This document shows positions 35,701 to 41,654 of a stretch of DNA of 64,000 bases, one piece after another. Position 1 is the first letter of the stretch, and each line of letters opens with the position of its first letter. Where the stretch lies: positions 106,836,105-106,900,104 of the forward strand of contig CM056380.1 of NCBI GenBank assembly GCA_029718625.1. Direction: 5' to 3'. Under the pieces are notes generated by a model, which saw nothing but the letters and a program-made list of their open reading frames with translations, was not told the origin of the DNA and ran no database searches. A program made the translations under genes and the position numbers. This DNA comes from Synaphobranchus kaupii (lineage: Eukaryota > Chordata > Actinopteri > Anguilliformes > Synaphobranchidae).

Positions 35701-35785
35701 CTTCTGTTACAAAGTGTGGTTGGAAGTTCTACAGAACATCCTGCTCCTTCACGGTAACCGCTGGCAACAGGAGAAGCCCCTGTGA
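3232..35785 (+). CDS. ptpn20: FRMPD2-PTPN20-type multi-PDZ protein tyrosine phosphatase, 3' 22 exons
   Basis: Gene-level entry; exons are listed separately below. The 22 exons sum to 3528 nt, and all splice phases match with no internal stop, giving 1175 residues plus TGA. Domain order (window residue numbers): tail of a PDZ (1-10), PDZ (about 64-157), Glu-Pro and acidic linker (167-395), PDZ (396-486), PDZ (497-580), linker, PDZ (641-725), acidic linker with WSSDDDDDD, then a PTP domain (about 890-1170). PTP motifs are KNRY (931-934), WPDHGTP (1066-1072), catalytic Cys1098 and Arg1104 in [10 protein letters not shown], and QTQEQY (1142-1147). From family knowledge, such proteins sit at cell cortex or junctions and remove phosphate from tyrosines on PDZ-tethered partners. 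The PDZ segment DIILAVNG / VLHLLRG recalls the last PDZ of FRMPD2, and the C-terminus (LEVLQN) recalls PTPN20. The main alternative is a PTPN13 orthologue. The gene starts upstream of the window. Confidence 0.92.
3575..3765 (+). repeat. AT-rich dispersed repeat, copy also at 37.56 kb
   Basis: The segments tattttaaattggtg and aaaaatcac...ttatac recur in the same order at about 37560-37740. The family was not recognised. Confidence 0.5.
3979..4190 (+). CDS. ptpn20: exon 2: first complete PDZ, main part
   Basis: Acceptor ttgtgtag, donor gtacaa. The exon encodes the carboxylate-binding loop GLGFSF and the signature [13 protein letters not shown] and GDIILAVNG. The stretch LFPGQPA is shared by PTPN13 PDZ3 and FRMPD2 PDZ3. 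Ends in phase 0 at SYQ. Confidence 0.93.
4334..4526. mobile_element. hAT-type MITE, 193 bp, with 8-bp target duplication
   Basis: Starts cagaggtggaaatccagggg and ends with the inverted copy. It is flanked on both sides by actgtgac (4326-4333 and 4527-4534). CAG...CTG ends with an 8-bp duplication define hAT elements. A related copy is at about 37315-37500. Confidence 0.92.
4660..4862. mobile_element. hAT-type MITE
   Basis: Inverted ends caggggtgtccaatctt and gataagataggacagccctg. Flanks ttccaatg and ttctaacg match at 6 of 8 bases, a decayed 8-bp duplication. Confidence 0.75.
5074..5172 (+). CDS. ptpn20: exon 3: end of first complete PDZ
   Basis: Encodes the final PDZ helix and strand ([20 protein letters not shown]), then GTLPEYD. 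Two donors are possible. The one at 5162 would leave phase 1 and hit a stop in the next exon. The one at 5173 (gtaaga) leaves phase 0 and matches exon 4, so 5172 is chosen as the end. Confidence 0.85.
5485..5927 (+). CDS. ptpn20: exon 4: linker with Glu-Pro hexanucleotide repeat
   Basis: Acceptor ctgtcttag, donor gtaacg, ends in phase 2. A basic stretch (KVKRNTW) is followed by 16 Glu-Pro pairs coded by gagcc(a/g) repeats at 5668-5763, then an acidic region. The repeat unit is 6 bp, so length changes keep the frame. A perfect-looking donor gtgagt lies inside the exon at 5609, but using it would give a phase that does not fit exon 5. The sequence after it stays open and protein-like, so the long exon is preferred. 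Confidence 0.82.
6038..6372. mobile_element. mariner-derived palindrome fragment
   Basis: The first 80 bases match the left part of the mariner-type MITE at 12926. The rest matches the arms of the recurrent palindrome (gtgatccatccacatctac, ctggcagcagagtgatgg). It joins the Sleeping-Beauty-type element at about 6373 with no TA boundary. Confidence 0.75.
6373..7755 (+). mobile_element. Sleeping-Beauty-type Tc1 transposon, defective
   Basis: Close to the salmonid-type Tc1 (Sleeping Beauty) family in inner repeats (gggtcagaagtttacataca), transposase region and right end (cgacttcaactg then TA). The outermost left inverted repeat is missing, so the copy cannot be mobilised by itself. It lies in intron 4 of the phosphatase gene, in the same orientation. 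Confidence 0.9.
6703..7524 (+). pseudogene. Tc1/Sleeping-Beauty-type transposase, broken
   Basis: Begins [20 protein letters not shown], the paired-like DNA-binding domain, and ends near GNATKY. A premature TGA follows PSYR at 6874. About 230 bp around the first catalytic Asp are missing near 6988, after which the DDE-domain reading resumes ([20 protein letters not shown]). Further stops lie near 7286 and 7346. Dead copy. Confidence 0.92.
7890..11820. repeat. 43-bp minisatellite, about 90 copies
   Basis: The unit reads ttacagtattgatggttatt then ggacagtgtaagcggtggatatt. Variants are gcggtgg, gcagtgg, gtggtgg and gcgctgg. Some late units lose about 12 bp (gtgtaagtgattttacag). Variant patterns recur about 718 bp apart (gatggctattgg, gcggcggatatc), so a block was duplicated. 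It fills most of intron 4 and stops about 40 bases before exon 5. Confidence 0.97.
11861..12104 (+). CDS. ptpn20: exon 5: acidic linker
   Basis: Acceptor tgttcctgcag, donor gtgaga; phase 2 in, phase 0 out. Encodes a linker rich in Ser, Pro and Glu ([16 protein letters not shown], then [12 protein letters not shown]). No domain recognised. The upstream intron is mostly a 43-bp minisatellite that ends about 40 bases before this acceptor. Confidence 0.85.
12150..12440. repeat. degenerate acattacagtacacaaca repeat
   Basis: Irregular repetition of acattac, agtacacaacatgacatc and related 10-20 bp motifs in intron 5. Confidence 0.75.
12926..13726. mobile_element. complete mariner-type MITE with internal palindrome, 801 bp
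   Basis: Inverted ends cagtggggacggaaagtatt and its reverse complement are flanked by TA (12924-12925, 13727-13728). The interior contains a long palindrome centred near 13510 (ctgccagatatgcag ... ctgcatatctggcag). No transposase coding is seen. This is the best-bounded copy of a family whose core recurs at 6.1, 18.6, 38.7, 41.9 and 46.2 kb. Confidence 0.9.
13873..14043 (+). CDS. ptpn20: exon 6: second complete PDZ, first part
   Basis: Acceptor atgactag, donor gtacga, phase 0 both ends. Encodes [20 protein letters not shown], with SFGF as the carboxylate-binding loop, and [14 protein letters not shown]. Strongly like PTPN13 PDZ4. Confidence 0.92.
14444..14592 (+). mobile_element. tRNA-derived SINE, 5' part, split by a Tc1 element
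   Basis: The tRNA-like head has A-box-like tagtataatggttaagga and B-box-like ggtttgattcc. The SINE continues at 15140 after the Tc1 insertion. The undisturbed copy at 43301 shows the expected joined order. Confidence 0.88.
14593..15137 (+). mobile_element. Tc1-like transposon, 545 bp, inserted in a SINE
   Basis: Ends cactgcctggccaaaaaaaa and its inverted counterpart, with TA on both sides (14591-14592 and 15138-15139). It retains only the C-terminal half of a Tc1 transposase: [12 protein letters not shown], [17 protein letters not shown], and a [13 protein letters not shown] box with the last two catalytic acids. The first half is deleted and the frame is broken. Confidence 0.9.
15140..15232 (+). 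mobile_element. SINE 3' part after the Tc1 insertion
   Basis: Contains gttgtgtaagtcgctttgga and taagagcgtctgctaaatg, the same 3' domain as the SINE at 43301, then an (aatgct)-like tail. Confidence 0.85.
15401..15575 (+). CDS. ptpn20: exon 7: end of second PDZ, start of third
   Basis: Acceptor acggtgcag, donor gtgtgt, phase 0 in, phase 1 out. Encodes [10 protein letters not shown] and RMVLGRA (end of one PDZ), then the short linker PDITLY that opens the next PDZ. PTPN13 has the same tight PDZ4-PDZ5 spacing. Confidence 0.9.
15660..15840. mobile_element. MITE with long inverted repeats; copy also at 23.2 kb
   Basis: Left ggggtatacgacgaagcagg and gattactgagttagc are mirrored by gctaactcagtaatcctgct and gtacccccc. 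It lies just after exon 7. The copy at 23200-23399 shares the same ends. Confidence 0.8.
15927..16854. repeat. 34-bp tandem array running into the exon 8 acceptor, about 27 copies
   Basis: The unit is ggctggcattagtcttgtct then aaggcccggtctat. The last copy reads ggctggcattgcag and its AG is the exon 8 splice acceptor. Each unit also has tctaag, resembling a branch site, and cattag, resembling an acceptor. Confidence 0.95.
16855..17065 (+). CDS. ptpn20: exon 8: third complete PDZ
   Basis: Encodes [33 protein letters not shown] and the final strand KVKLKAVR; phase 1 in, phase 2 out, donor gtgagc. Its acceptor gcattgcag lies inside the last copy of a 34-bp tandem array, so the splice site itself is built from repeat sequence. 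Confidence 0.9.
17168..17205 (+). CDS. ptpn20: exon 9: 38-nt linker exon
   Basis: Acceptor tctctggtttag, donor gtatgt. Encodes [12 protein letters not shown] with phases 2 in and 1 out that fit both neighbours. Short, but supported by phase and splice sites. Confidence 0.75.
17335..17750. promoter_or_regulatory. CpG-rich intronic segment, possible internal promoter
   Basis: Dense CpG dinucleotides (for example gcacgcgcgtg, cagcccgcgcgtc) contrast with the AT-rich introns around. It lies in intron 9, downstream of the first three complete PDZs, where a shorter phosphatase transcript could start. No TATA or initiator motif identified, so this is inference only. Confidence 0.3.
17751..17769. 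repeat. poly-C run
   Basis: Uninterrupted run of about 19 C after aggga aa; prone to length error in sequencing. Confidence 0.85.
18588..19208. mobile_element. Tc1/mariner-type element containing the palindrome core
   Basis: Inverted ends gaaccccaattcca and ttttggaattggggtttg. Next to the left end, 18603-18906 is palindrome-core sequence (aagtgatccatccatatcta, ctggcagcagagtgatgg). The rest (ccaactttttttgaaagtgt and so on) is typical of this second Tc1/mariner family. Confidence 0.8.
19779..19865 (+). CDS. ptpn20: exon 10: linker exon
   Basis: Acceptor ctctccag, donor gtaggg, phase 1 both ends. Encodes [14 protein letters not shown], then an Ala-rich, acidic tail. No domain recognised. Confidence 0.75.
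20813..20840. repeat. (CT)n tract at the exon 11 acceptor
   Basis: Simple ctctct repeat acting as polypyrimidine tract. Confidence 0.8.
20843..20892 (+). CDS. ptpn20: exon 11: 50-nt linker exon
   Basis: A (CT)n tract forms the acceptor (ctctctccag). Two donors compete: gtatgt at 20867 (phase 1) and gtaact at 20893 (phase 0). Only the second matches exon 12, so it is chosen; it encodes [17 protein letters not shown]. Confidence 0.7.
21131..21314 (-). repeat. dispersed fish repeat, left part
   Basis: Starts acattacattacattcacttg and continues atttatccaaagcgacgtac, a widespread fish dispersed-repeat motif. It is interrupted at 21315 by a TTAA-target MITE and seems to resume at about 21930. Confidence 0.6.
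21319..21925. mobile_element. TTAA-target MITE (Kolobok or piggyBac type), 607 bp
   Basis: Long inverted repeats: agggatagttcagaattttg on the left, and about 170 bases mirrored to aactatccct on the right. TTAA flanks both sides (21315-21318, 21926-21929). Non-coding. Confidence 0.88.
22272..22433 (+). CDS. ptpn20: exon 12: fourth complete PDZ, first part
   Basis: Acceptor accccacag, donor gtaacc, phase 0 both ends. Encodes [20 protein letters not shown], with GLGF as the binding loop, and [15 protein letters not shown]13 as I recall it has no PDZ at this position, between its PDZ5 and the phosphatase. Confidence 0.92.
22789..22980. repeat. compound (TG)n tract abutting exon 13
   Basis: Imperfect TG/TGCA repeats extend up to the acceptor gtgtgtgcag of exon 13. 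Confidence 0.95.
22982..23159 (+). CDS. ptpn20: exon 13: end of fourth PDZ plus Pro/Ser linker
   Basis: Encodes [18 protein letters not shown] and VQLTISRA, closing the PDZ, then a Pro/Ser linker; phase 0 in, phase 1 out, donor gtgagc. The polypyrimidine tract is replaced by a (TG)n microsatellite ending gtgtgtgcag. Confidence 0.9.
23160..23856. other. intron 13
   Basis: Holds a second copy of the 15.66-kb MITE family at about 23200-23399 (gctggataactgacttagct, ccagctaactctgtaatcct). The rest is unique AT-rich sequence with nothing recognised. Confidence 0.6.
23857..23951 (+). CDS. ptpn20: exon 14: linker exon
   Basis: Acceptor aaatgcag, donor gtgaga, phase 1 in, 0 out. Encodes [20 protein letters not shown], a likely helical acidic stretch. 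Confidence 0.78.
24804..24966. repeat. 21-bp tandem repeat, about 8 copies
   Basis: The unit is tgttacatcacagaacagac plus c, with an a/c variant (acaaac). As 21 is a multiple of three, several frames stay open, giving false ORFs on both strands. Located in intron 14. Confidence 0.95.
25092..25174 (+). CDS. ptpn20: exon 15: Cys-rich linker
   Basis: Acceptor tcccccacag, donor gtagga, phase 0 in, 2 out. Encodes [20 protein letters not shown]. Three cysteines lie close together, but no known zinc motif is seen. Confidence 0.75.
25175..27072. other. intron 15
   Basis: No gene or bounded transposon seen. There is a purine-rich stretch at about 26390-26520 (ggggaagggtataggataag-like). Confidence 0.4.
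27073..27215 (+). CDS. ptpn20: exon 16: basic and poly-Asp linker
   Basis: Acceptor cccttcag, donor gtagag, phase 2 in, 1 out. Encodes a Lys/Arg stretch ([12 protein letters not shown]), then [10 protein letters not shown] similar Trp-acidic stretch precedes the phosphatase of PTPN13. Confidence 0.82.
28435..28583 (+). CDS. ptpn20: exon 17: pre-phosphatase helical region
   Basis: Acceptor cttaaaaaag, donor gtactt, phase 1 in, 0 out. Encodes [12 protein letters not shown] and [20 protein letters not shown], matching the helical lead-in to the PTP domain of PTPN13 and PTPN20. Confidence 0.88.
28735..28935. repeat. degenerate hAT-like fragment
   Basis: gcaggggattttcaactggt and the phrases gggaccccc recall the hAT end cag(g/t)ggttctcaaactt...gggacccc. 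No intact second end or target duplication. Confidence 0.45.
29452..29542 (+). CDS. ptpn20: exon 18: PTP domain start, KNRY motif
   Basis: Acceptor gcccctcag, donor gtaagt, phase 0 in, 1 out. Encodes [14 protein letters not shown] and [17 protein letters not shown] is the phosphotyrosine-recognition loop motif. Confidence 0.93.
29543..31751. other. intron 18
   Basis: Apart from the MITE at 30187 and a weak hAT-like fragment at 31520-31640 (agtggttctcaaaatcaggg), nothing is recognised. Confidence 0.4.
30187..30380. mobile_element. MITE with actctcagaaga/agagtgt ends
   Basis: Starts ctacactctcagaagaaagg and ends cgttccctgagagtgtag. The ends are inverted copies with aagggttcc/ggaaccc repeats inside, a common fish MITE type. 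Neighbouring sequence at 30120-30185 shares the same motifs. Confidence 0.7.
31752..32086 (+). CDS. ptpn20: exon 19: PTP core
   Basis: Acceptor ggcccacag, donor gtgagg, phase 1 in, 0 out. Encodes [31 protein letters not shown], and [20 protein letters not shown], all standard PTP core motifs in order. Confidence 0.95.
32087..34008. other. intron 19
   Basis: Contains a tRNA-like fragment at 32976-33040 (tgattggtaacgcgttcgct, ggggttcaaatctca: A- and B-box-like), probably a SINE relic. Also a direct repeat tattcaggagtcccattgag at about 33478 and 33815. No other gene seen. Confidence 0.5.
34009..34224 (+). CDS. ptpn20: exon 20: PTP catalytic exon (WPD and HCX5R)
   Basis: Acceptor ctgtttcag, donor gtgagc, phase 0. 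Encodes [13 protein letters not shown], with Asp1068 as general acid, and [17 protein letters not shown], with Cys1098 as nucleophile and Arg1104 binding phosphate. The residue after that Arg is Ala (codon gcc at 34178-34180), where PTPs normally have Ser or Thr. Confidence 0.95.
34251..34690. repeat. minisatellite starting about 25 bases after the exon 20 donor
   Basis: Variable units of roughly 30-50 bp built from ctgtctgtc runs and cctgcctcacctggggacca. It gives false CLSV-type ORFs. Confidence 0.9.
35255..35317 (+). CDS. ptpn20: exon 21: PTP Q-loop start
   Basis: Acceptor ctccacag, donor gtactg, phase 0. Encodes [20 protein letters not shown], leading into the glutamine loop that positions water in the second catalytic step. 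Confidence 0.93.
35690..35785 (+). CDS. ptpn20: exon 22: last exon, stop TGA
   Basis: Acceptor ctgatttcag, phase 0. Encodes [20 protein letters not shown] and a short basic tail, then TGA at 35783. Ending soon after LEVLQN is typical of PTPN20. No clear AATAAA is seen in the next few hundred bases, so the 3' end of the transcript is undefined. Confidence 0.92.
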   Translation, partial: EQYLFCYKVWLEVLQNILLLHGNRWQQEKPL

Positions 35786-38636
35786 ATCTCATCCCATCCA
35801 TCCACCCACCACAAACCACTGTACCCCAGTTCCCAACGAGGAAGAGACTATATATTTTGTAGGCATATATCTACTTGTATATGTTTTTTTTCTTATTTTA
35901 TAATATTCATATTTCAGTTTTCTGACTCCAGCTGAAGTGTGCTGTTTGATACTGAGGTAAACGTGGCTGTGCACATCTGCAGAGGTTCACTTCCTTTGTA
36001 CGGCTGCTTGGTTTTAAATCTGTAATAGTGAGCAGACGTTCGTAGCGCCCTGCTGTGCACTGATTTATGTGCTGGTGTACAGTGTTTCAACCAGAATGCT
36101 GAACCGGAAATTTGTTATTTGAATTCTAAAATCTACTATTTTTGTTTTGTTCAATTATCCTGTGAGTTTAAATTTATCCAGTTTATTTTTTTACCTTTCA
36201 TTTACGGCAATCATTTTAAAATATTTTATTTAAAAAATTTTTTTTGGTACTATGTAACATTGGGCAGTTTTGTGGTAGGTAATGGTAATTAAGGTAAAGC
36301 AAGGTAATTAAGAAAATTTAAAGACTTAAAGATATAAAACTGGGGATCATCAGGGGACTTAAGTGCTTTTGAATTCACAAGAAGATTGTAAAGAGGTTTT
36401 CTGAACAGGGAAAGCTTAGAAACACATTCGTTAACCGTCTCCGTGGATGCTCGTCTGCAGACGGTATAACGGCCATCTAAAAAAGGACAAATAACGTGCC
36501 TTAGAAGCTAACAAATTGTGCGCACCTTTTTGGATAAGTTGCCGTAGCAACAGAGGTAAAGGCATTAATATAGATGATAAAGCAGGGAACAGTAGCAGCA
36601 TCAACAAGCCACTCAAACAGGTTTGACGGCTAATGCTAACTAACACTAGCACTCATTACTGCTCTCAGAGCTTGTGGAAAATCATTTGGTCAGTAGCTTA
36701 AAGTCTTTCTGAGGATTGCCGTTTCTGGCTGCAATCGTGTTAATAACGATGTGCGTGGCGCGAAGTTTAGGGGGGGGGGGGGGGGGGGGGGCAAATAATG
36801 CTGAAAACATCCGGTGTGATTTACCTTTCATGCTCAGATCACTTGGGATCATCGATAATCAACAAGCGACATTGGTTATGGTTCCGAAAAATATATAGGC
36901 TAACTTTTTAAAGATAAAATACAGGGACTTTTGTCACTTCGAGGTTATGACAGAATTTTTTGGTGCCGTTGGCCATAATCAAACAGTTTCACTTTGAAAG
37001 AAGTTTTATAGACTTGTATGGGTTAGTGCTATTATCTTGTGCTAGCTACAGGTTTCTTCATCACCCCACGCGCCTCATCGAGCTGCAATCAATAAAAGCT
37101 AACGAGCTAGCACTGACCGCTTCTGCAGTGAAGTAAAACAAGAAATGTTTCTGTGAGAAATACACCATCTTGTGTATCTACTGCTCTCTACATCCCCACT
37201 ATAACTCTAAATCCAGGCAAAGGCAGTAATTCTTAACTGAACCTGACTTTTTGAGAGATATTGTTATTTTTATATTTCATTGTCAGCTGTTCCTAATAAA
37301 CTGCTTCTTCTCCAGAGGTGGAAAGTCCAGGTTCAGAAAGTAAAAGTCCTTCCCAGTGTTTTGTTCCAGTCACCTGGATTTTGATAATTAGCAGAATTCT
37401 TCAGCCAGGAGGTAGAACTAATTGGTGAAATGAGCTGGCTGAGTTCATGGGTGGAAGAAACACACGGCAGGACTTTTACTTTCTGACCCCTGGACTTTCC
37501 CCTTTGTTTAGCATTACTTTTATGTATTAAAAGGTCTGATTGTGTACAGCATAATTGAAGAGTGTTTTCCCCAAAACTCACTCGGCCCACTTTTTTACCA
37601 ATTTTTGCTTATTTTAAATTGGTGAAGTGTTTTGCGTGTGAAAAAATCACATTTTATACATAAATCCCTAAGAATATTAGCATAAAAGCAAAATTTATCA
37701 GAAAAATTATACCCATCTTGAAAAATATGGTTTATCAAAACTGAACTGAGGTTTGGAAAAACACTCGATTTAAATTACTCTATACTGCGTGCACACGTCT
37801 GATGAATCATCGCATATCCCAGTACACTGTGAGACCAACCGTATTCTCAAGAGCGTGTGAATATTCTCTCCTTCATGTATATGTTATGAATATGACAGAT
37901 TGATTATTAAACTGATTGTTCTGATATCTGAGCTGTACTGTACTTCCTAATGCACTGTACACGCTCTCTGTACCAAACAGGATTCTCGCGTTCATCTGAA
38001 ACGTGAGTCGGTGCAACTGTTTTTTCCTTTTATTCAAACGTTATGAAATACATTTTCCCCTCCATAATTTAATTTCCTCTCCCGTACTTAGTGTAATTTA
38101 TGTGTGGGACATTTAGTCTGAATGTTAAAGTGATTATAATAACGGCACGTATGGAACAAGGAGGCTATTCAATACAGCCACTCACTATAAGCGCTATTGT
38201 AATTGCGTTGATTGTTTAAGCACATTTGAGATGTTGCTCAATGGCAGTAATGATGCCTGTAGGGTCCAGGCACGGTTAGCACAGAGAACAGTATAGAGAG
38301 TGTGCTCTCCTGTAGCAGGGGACATCACCTGGGAGGTATATGTGGAATAAATTATGAGAGAAAGGGTTAAGGAAACATAAAACTGACCACAATTCTTTGT
38401 TTCCCTCAAAATGTACAGAGATCGACCTTGTCGCTGAAATTTGAATACCACACGCTGGTTTCTGCTAAATGCTATGATTGTTCACTGAGGTGACCTGTGA
38501 AGGATGTTTAAAATTCTGGAATTTAAAGAACATTTTTTCACCCTCCAGCCCCCACCCCCCCCACTCCAGTTTCCCACCGAGACTTTGCCCAAAGAGGGGA
38601 ACCACCACCGAGACACCTGATATAGGATGCACACGT
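35786..38636. other. 3' flank of the phosphatase gene
   Basis: No coding region recognised. Contains a 22-base G run (36770-36791), a hAT-type MITE at about 37315-37500 related to that at 4334, and the AT-rich repeat shared with 3.6 kb. Confidence 0.5.
36770..36791. repeat. poly-G run, 22 bases
   Basis: Uninterrupted G tract. It could form a G-quadruplex and is likely length-unstable. Confidence 0.9.
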
Positions 38637-38641
38637 ATATA

Positions 38642-39242
38642 CACCGATCAGCCCACAACATTAAAACCACTGACAGGTAAAGTGAATAACATTGATTATC
38701 TCGTTGTTATTTTGGTTCTGTACTCTAGTTTGAAAGGATATAATGACAGTGAGGTTGACGTGCAGACTGTCAGCTTTAATTTGAGGGTATTTTCATCCAT
38801 ATCGATGAACCGTTTAGAAATTATGGAACCTTTTGTACATAGTCCCCACCCCCATTTTTGGGCATCACAAAATATTGGACAGTTTTAACATAATGTAGAA
38901 TCAAGTAATCATTTTTAATATTTGGTTGCATATAGTTTGCATGCCATGACTTCCTCATGTCTGTGACCCAACAACATCAAAAGACTCTTGATATCTTATT
39001 TTCTGGTACTCTTACAAGCGATACTATAACCTCTCTGCATTTCAATGGATCTCTATGGGAATTTGGGGGGGTGGGGACTAGATTGAGCTGTAAATTATGC
39101 TGGAACAGTATGGATTACATGGTTGGTAAAATGGCTGTAAGTCATCAAGGGTCTGAGGTATCAAACGAGCCTCAAACCATCACTCTGCTGCCAGATATGC
39201 AGTTGATATGGATGGATCACTTTAAGGGTTGTTTCTCCTGAC
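38642..39242. mobile_element. composite: Tc1/mariner end joined to palindrome core, cut by gap
   Basis: The first 60 bases (caccgatcagcccacaacat) are the terminal repeat of another fish mariner family. From about 38700 the sequence is the left half of the 12926 family. It stops at the N gap just at the predicted hairpin centre (gtttctcctgac). Confidence 0.75.
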
Positions 39243-39742
39243 NNNNNNNNNNNNNNNNNNNNNNNNNNNNNNNNNNNNNNNNNNNNNNNNNNNNNNNNNN
39301 NNNNNNNNNNNNNNNNNNNNNNNNNNNNNNNNNNNNNNNNNNNNNNNNNNNNNNNNNNNNNNNNNNNNNNNNNNNNNNNNNNNNNNNNNNNNNNNNNNNN
39401 NNNNNNNNNNNNNNNNNNNNNNNNNNNNNNNNNNNNNNNNNNNNNNNNNNNNNNNNNNNNNNNNNNNNNNNNNNNNNNNNNNNNNNNNNNNNNNNNNNNN
39501 NNNNNNNNNNNNNNNNNNNNNNNNNNNNNNNNNNNNNNNNNNNNNNNNNNNNNNNNNNNNNNNNNNNNNNNNNNNNNNNNNNNNNNNNNNNNNNNNNNNN
39601 NNNNNNNNNNNNNNNNNNNNNNNNNNNNNNNNNNNNNNNNNNNNNNNNNNNNNNNNNNNNNNNNNNNNNNNNNNNNNNNNNNNNNNNNNNNNNNNNNNNN
39701 NNNNNNNNNNNNNNNNNNNNNNNNNNNNNNNNNNNNNNNNNN
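39243..39742. other. assembly gap, exactly 500 N
   Basis: N run that starts at the centre of the palindrome core. Confidence 0.98.
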
Positions 39743-39920
39743 CCCCACCTTTGCCCCCACCACTGAGCTAGGAGGGATTAAGAATCTCCTCAGCATCCTA
39801 TGCAGCAAACTGATGGGCTAAAGCTCACAAAAGGAACTACTGTCCCTATCTGAAAATGTTGAAAAAACCAAAGTTTTTAAATTCTGTTTTTATGTATGTA
39901 TTTTGTCGCATTATTAACTG

Positions 39921-40560
39921 TTGAAAATAGATATGAAATCACTCGCAATTAGTTCATGGAATGTTCAGGGTATGTGCTCCTCGACCTTTGGGCTCAAAAG
40001 CACAAGCCCTGACTTTATTCAAAAAGGAAATAGTTATGATATAATTGTTTTATTAGAAACATGGTGCCATGTTGATGCACTGACTCACTGTCCCTCAGGT
40101 TACAAAGAAATCATAGCGCCATCATTTAAATTAAAGCATGTCAAGCACAGCAGAGATTCTGGGGGGATGATAATATGGTTTAGGGAAGACCTGGCAGCGC
40201 ACATCACCCCAATAAAACAAGGGCCGCACACATATATGGCTAAAAATGTAACGGAATAGTCAATTGTGACAATGATGTTTACCTGTGTGCGGCCTCCACC
40301 CCCCCACTGAATCTCATTATTATGATGAGGGTTTTTTTTCCATACCCTCCACACAGAAATTAACCATTTCCAGGCCCAGGGATATGTGCTGCTGTGTGGA
40401 GATTTTAACGCAAGAACAGGAACAGAGCCAGACTGCATTAACAATAACGATAATAAACATATATTTGGACAGACCCCTCTAAATTTTATACCAACTGTAG
40501 CACAGAGAAACAACCCTGACTGTGCTGTAAATAAAAATGGTAGGGAGTTAGTGCATCTCT
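39921..40560 (+). pseudogene. LINE endonuclease-domain fragment
   Basis: Starts LAISSWNVQGMCSS, the N-terminal motif of the apurinic-type endonuclease of non-LTR retrotransposons. It continues IIVLLETW and GGMIIWFRE, and after stops and a frameshift reaches VLLCGDFNARTG. The stops at about 40257 and 40315 make it dead. No reverse transcriptase follows; the fragment ends where the Tc1-like transposase begins. Confidence 0.85.
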
Positions 40561-40567
40561 GTTGGAG

Positions 40568-41272
40568 TTAGGGTCCCAGATTCTGGAGATATGGGATCGC
40601 CACTGGCTCCAGAATCTCATTCCGATATCTCACTGCATTGAGATTGCCTTCAATGATGACAAGTTCTGTTTTGCCTGTGAGAGAGATACCGCCCCACACC
40701 ATGACACTGCCCCCATTGAAAGGTGTCACGCGATCTGTGCAGCAATCTGCATAGCGGTCTCCACGCCGTCTCCATACTTTGATCCTGCCATCCAGCTTCC
40801 GCAGACAGAACCTTGATTCATCACTGAACATGACGTTGCCCCACATTCTTAGTTTCCACTGTCGGTGCTGTCGACACCAGCGCAAATGGGCCTCATGGTG
40901 AAGGGCAGTCATTGCAGGCTTCCTGGCAGCCTTATAAGCACGAAGACCGGCCATGTGCAGTCTGTTCCTCACCGTCTGATCAGAGATCTGTCTGTGGTAC
41001 CGTTGTGCAAATCTTGCCTGTAAATCTCTGGAAGAAAGCCTACGGTTCCTCAGTGAAGCAAGGGTGAGGAACCGGTCTTCTTGGGGTGTTGTCTTCCTGG
41101 GACGGCCACTTCGTGGTCTGTCTTTGACTTCACCAGTCTCACGGAACTTGGTCCTAAGTTTGGAAATGGTACCAGGGCTGACACCAAATAATGCTGCCAC
41201 TCTGCGTACCGGAACACCAGCTTCCACTTGCCCTATTGCACGGGCCTTATCCTGAAGGGACAAACGTGGCAT
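40568..41272 (-). pseudogene. Tc1-like transposase, C-terminally truncated
   Basis: Starts MPRLSLQDKARAIGQVEAGV (ATG at 41270-41272). It has two helix-turn-helix units, a GRPRKTT hook, then the DDE domain with first Asp in FSDESRF, and GGSVMVWGGIS. The reading ends at PYLQNLGP before the second Asp and the third acid, so it is catalytically incomplete. The 234 codons are free of stops, implying a fairly recent insertion. Full proteins of this family are about 340 residues. Confidence 0.92.
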
Positions 41273-41654
41273 GTTTATGCTTGGAGCACACACAAACTCA
41301 ACAAAGTTGCAGGACCCATGCACACAAGTGCTGTCAATTAGGTGCCAATCAGGTGCCAGTCACACACCTGTGACTGGCATACACCTGCCAGCACTTGAAG
41401 CTCAAAATGAGAGTGAATACCAACAGAAGAATATTGCAGGGGATTTTGGCACATTTTTTTGGGCCGCTACCCACACGGTTAGCTGTGTTGCTCATTCCAC
41501 GAATTGCATGATCCTTACAAGTTGTACCTCGTTGTAAAGGTGACTAATCAGGCTTTCCAACGATATAAAATACAATACCAATTGGTATTATTAAAGGGGA
41601 GGAATAATCGACCAAAATAACGTTTCCGAACTTTTTTTGAGGAGTTTATATATA

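Noticed and set aside
3232..35785. Calling the gene PTPN13
   Set aside because: Architecture is similar, but the first complete PDZ and the phosphatase end look more like FRMPD2 and PTPN20, and there is an extra PDZ. The call rests on memory of those families and needs a tree.
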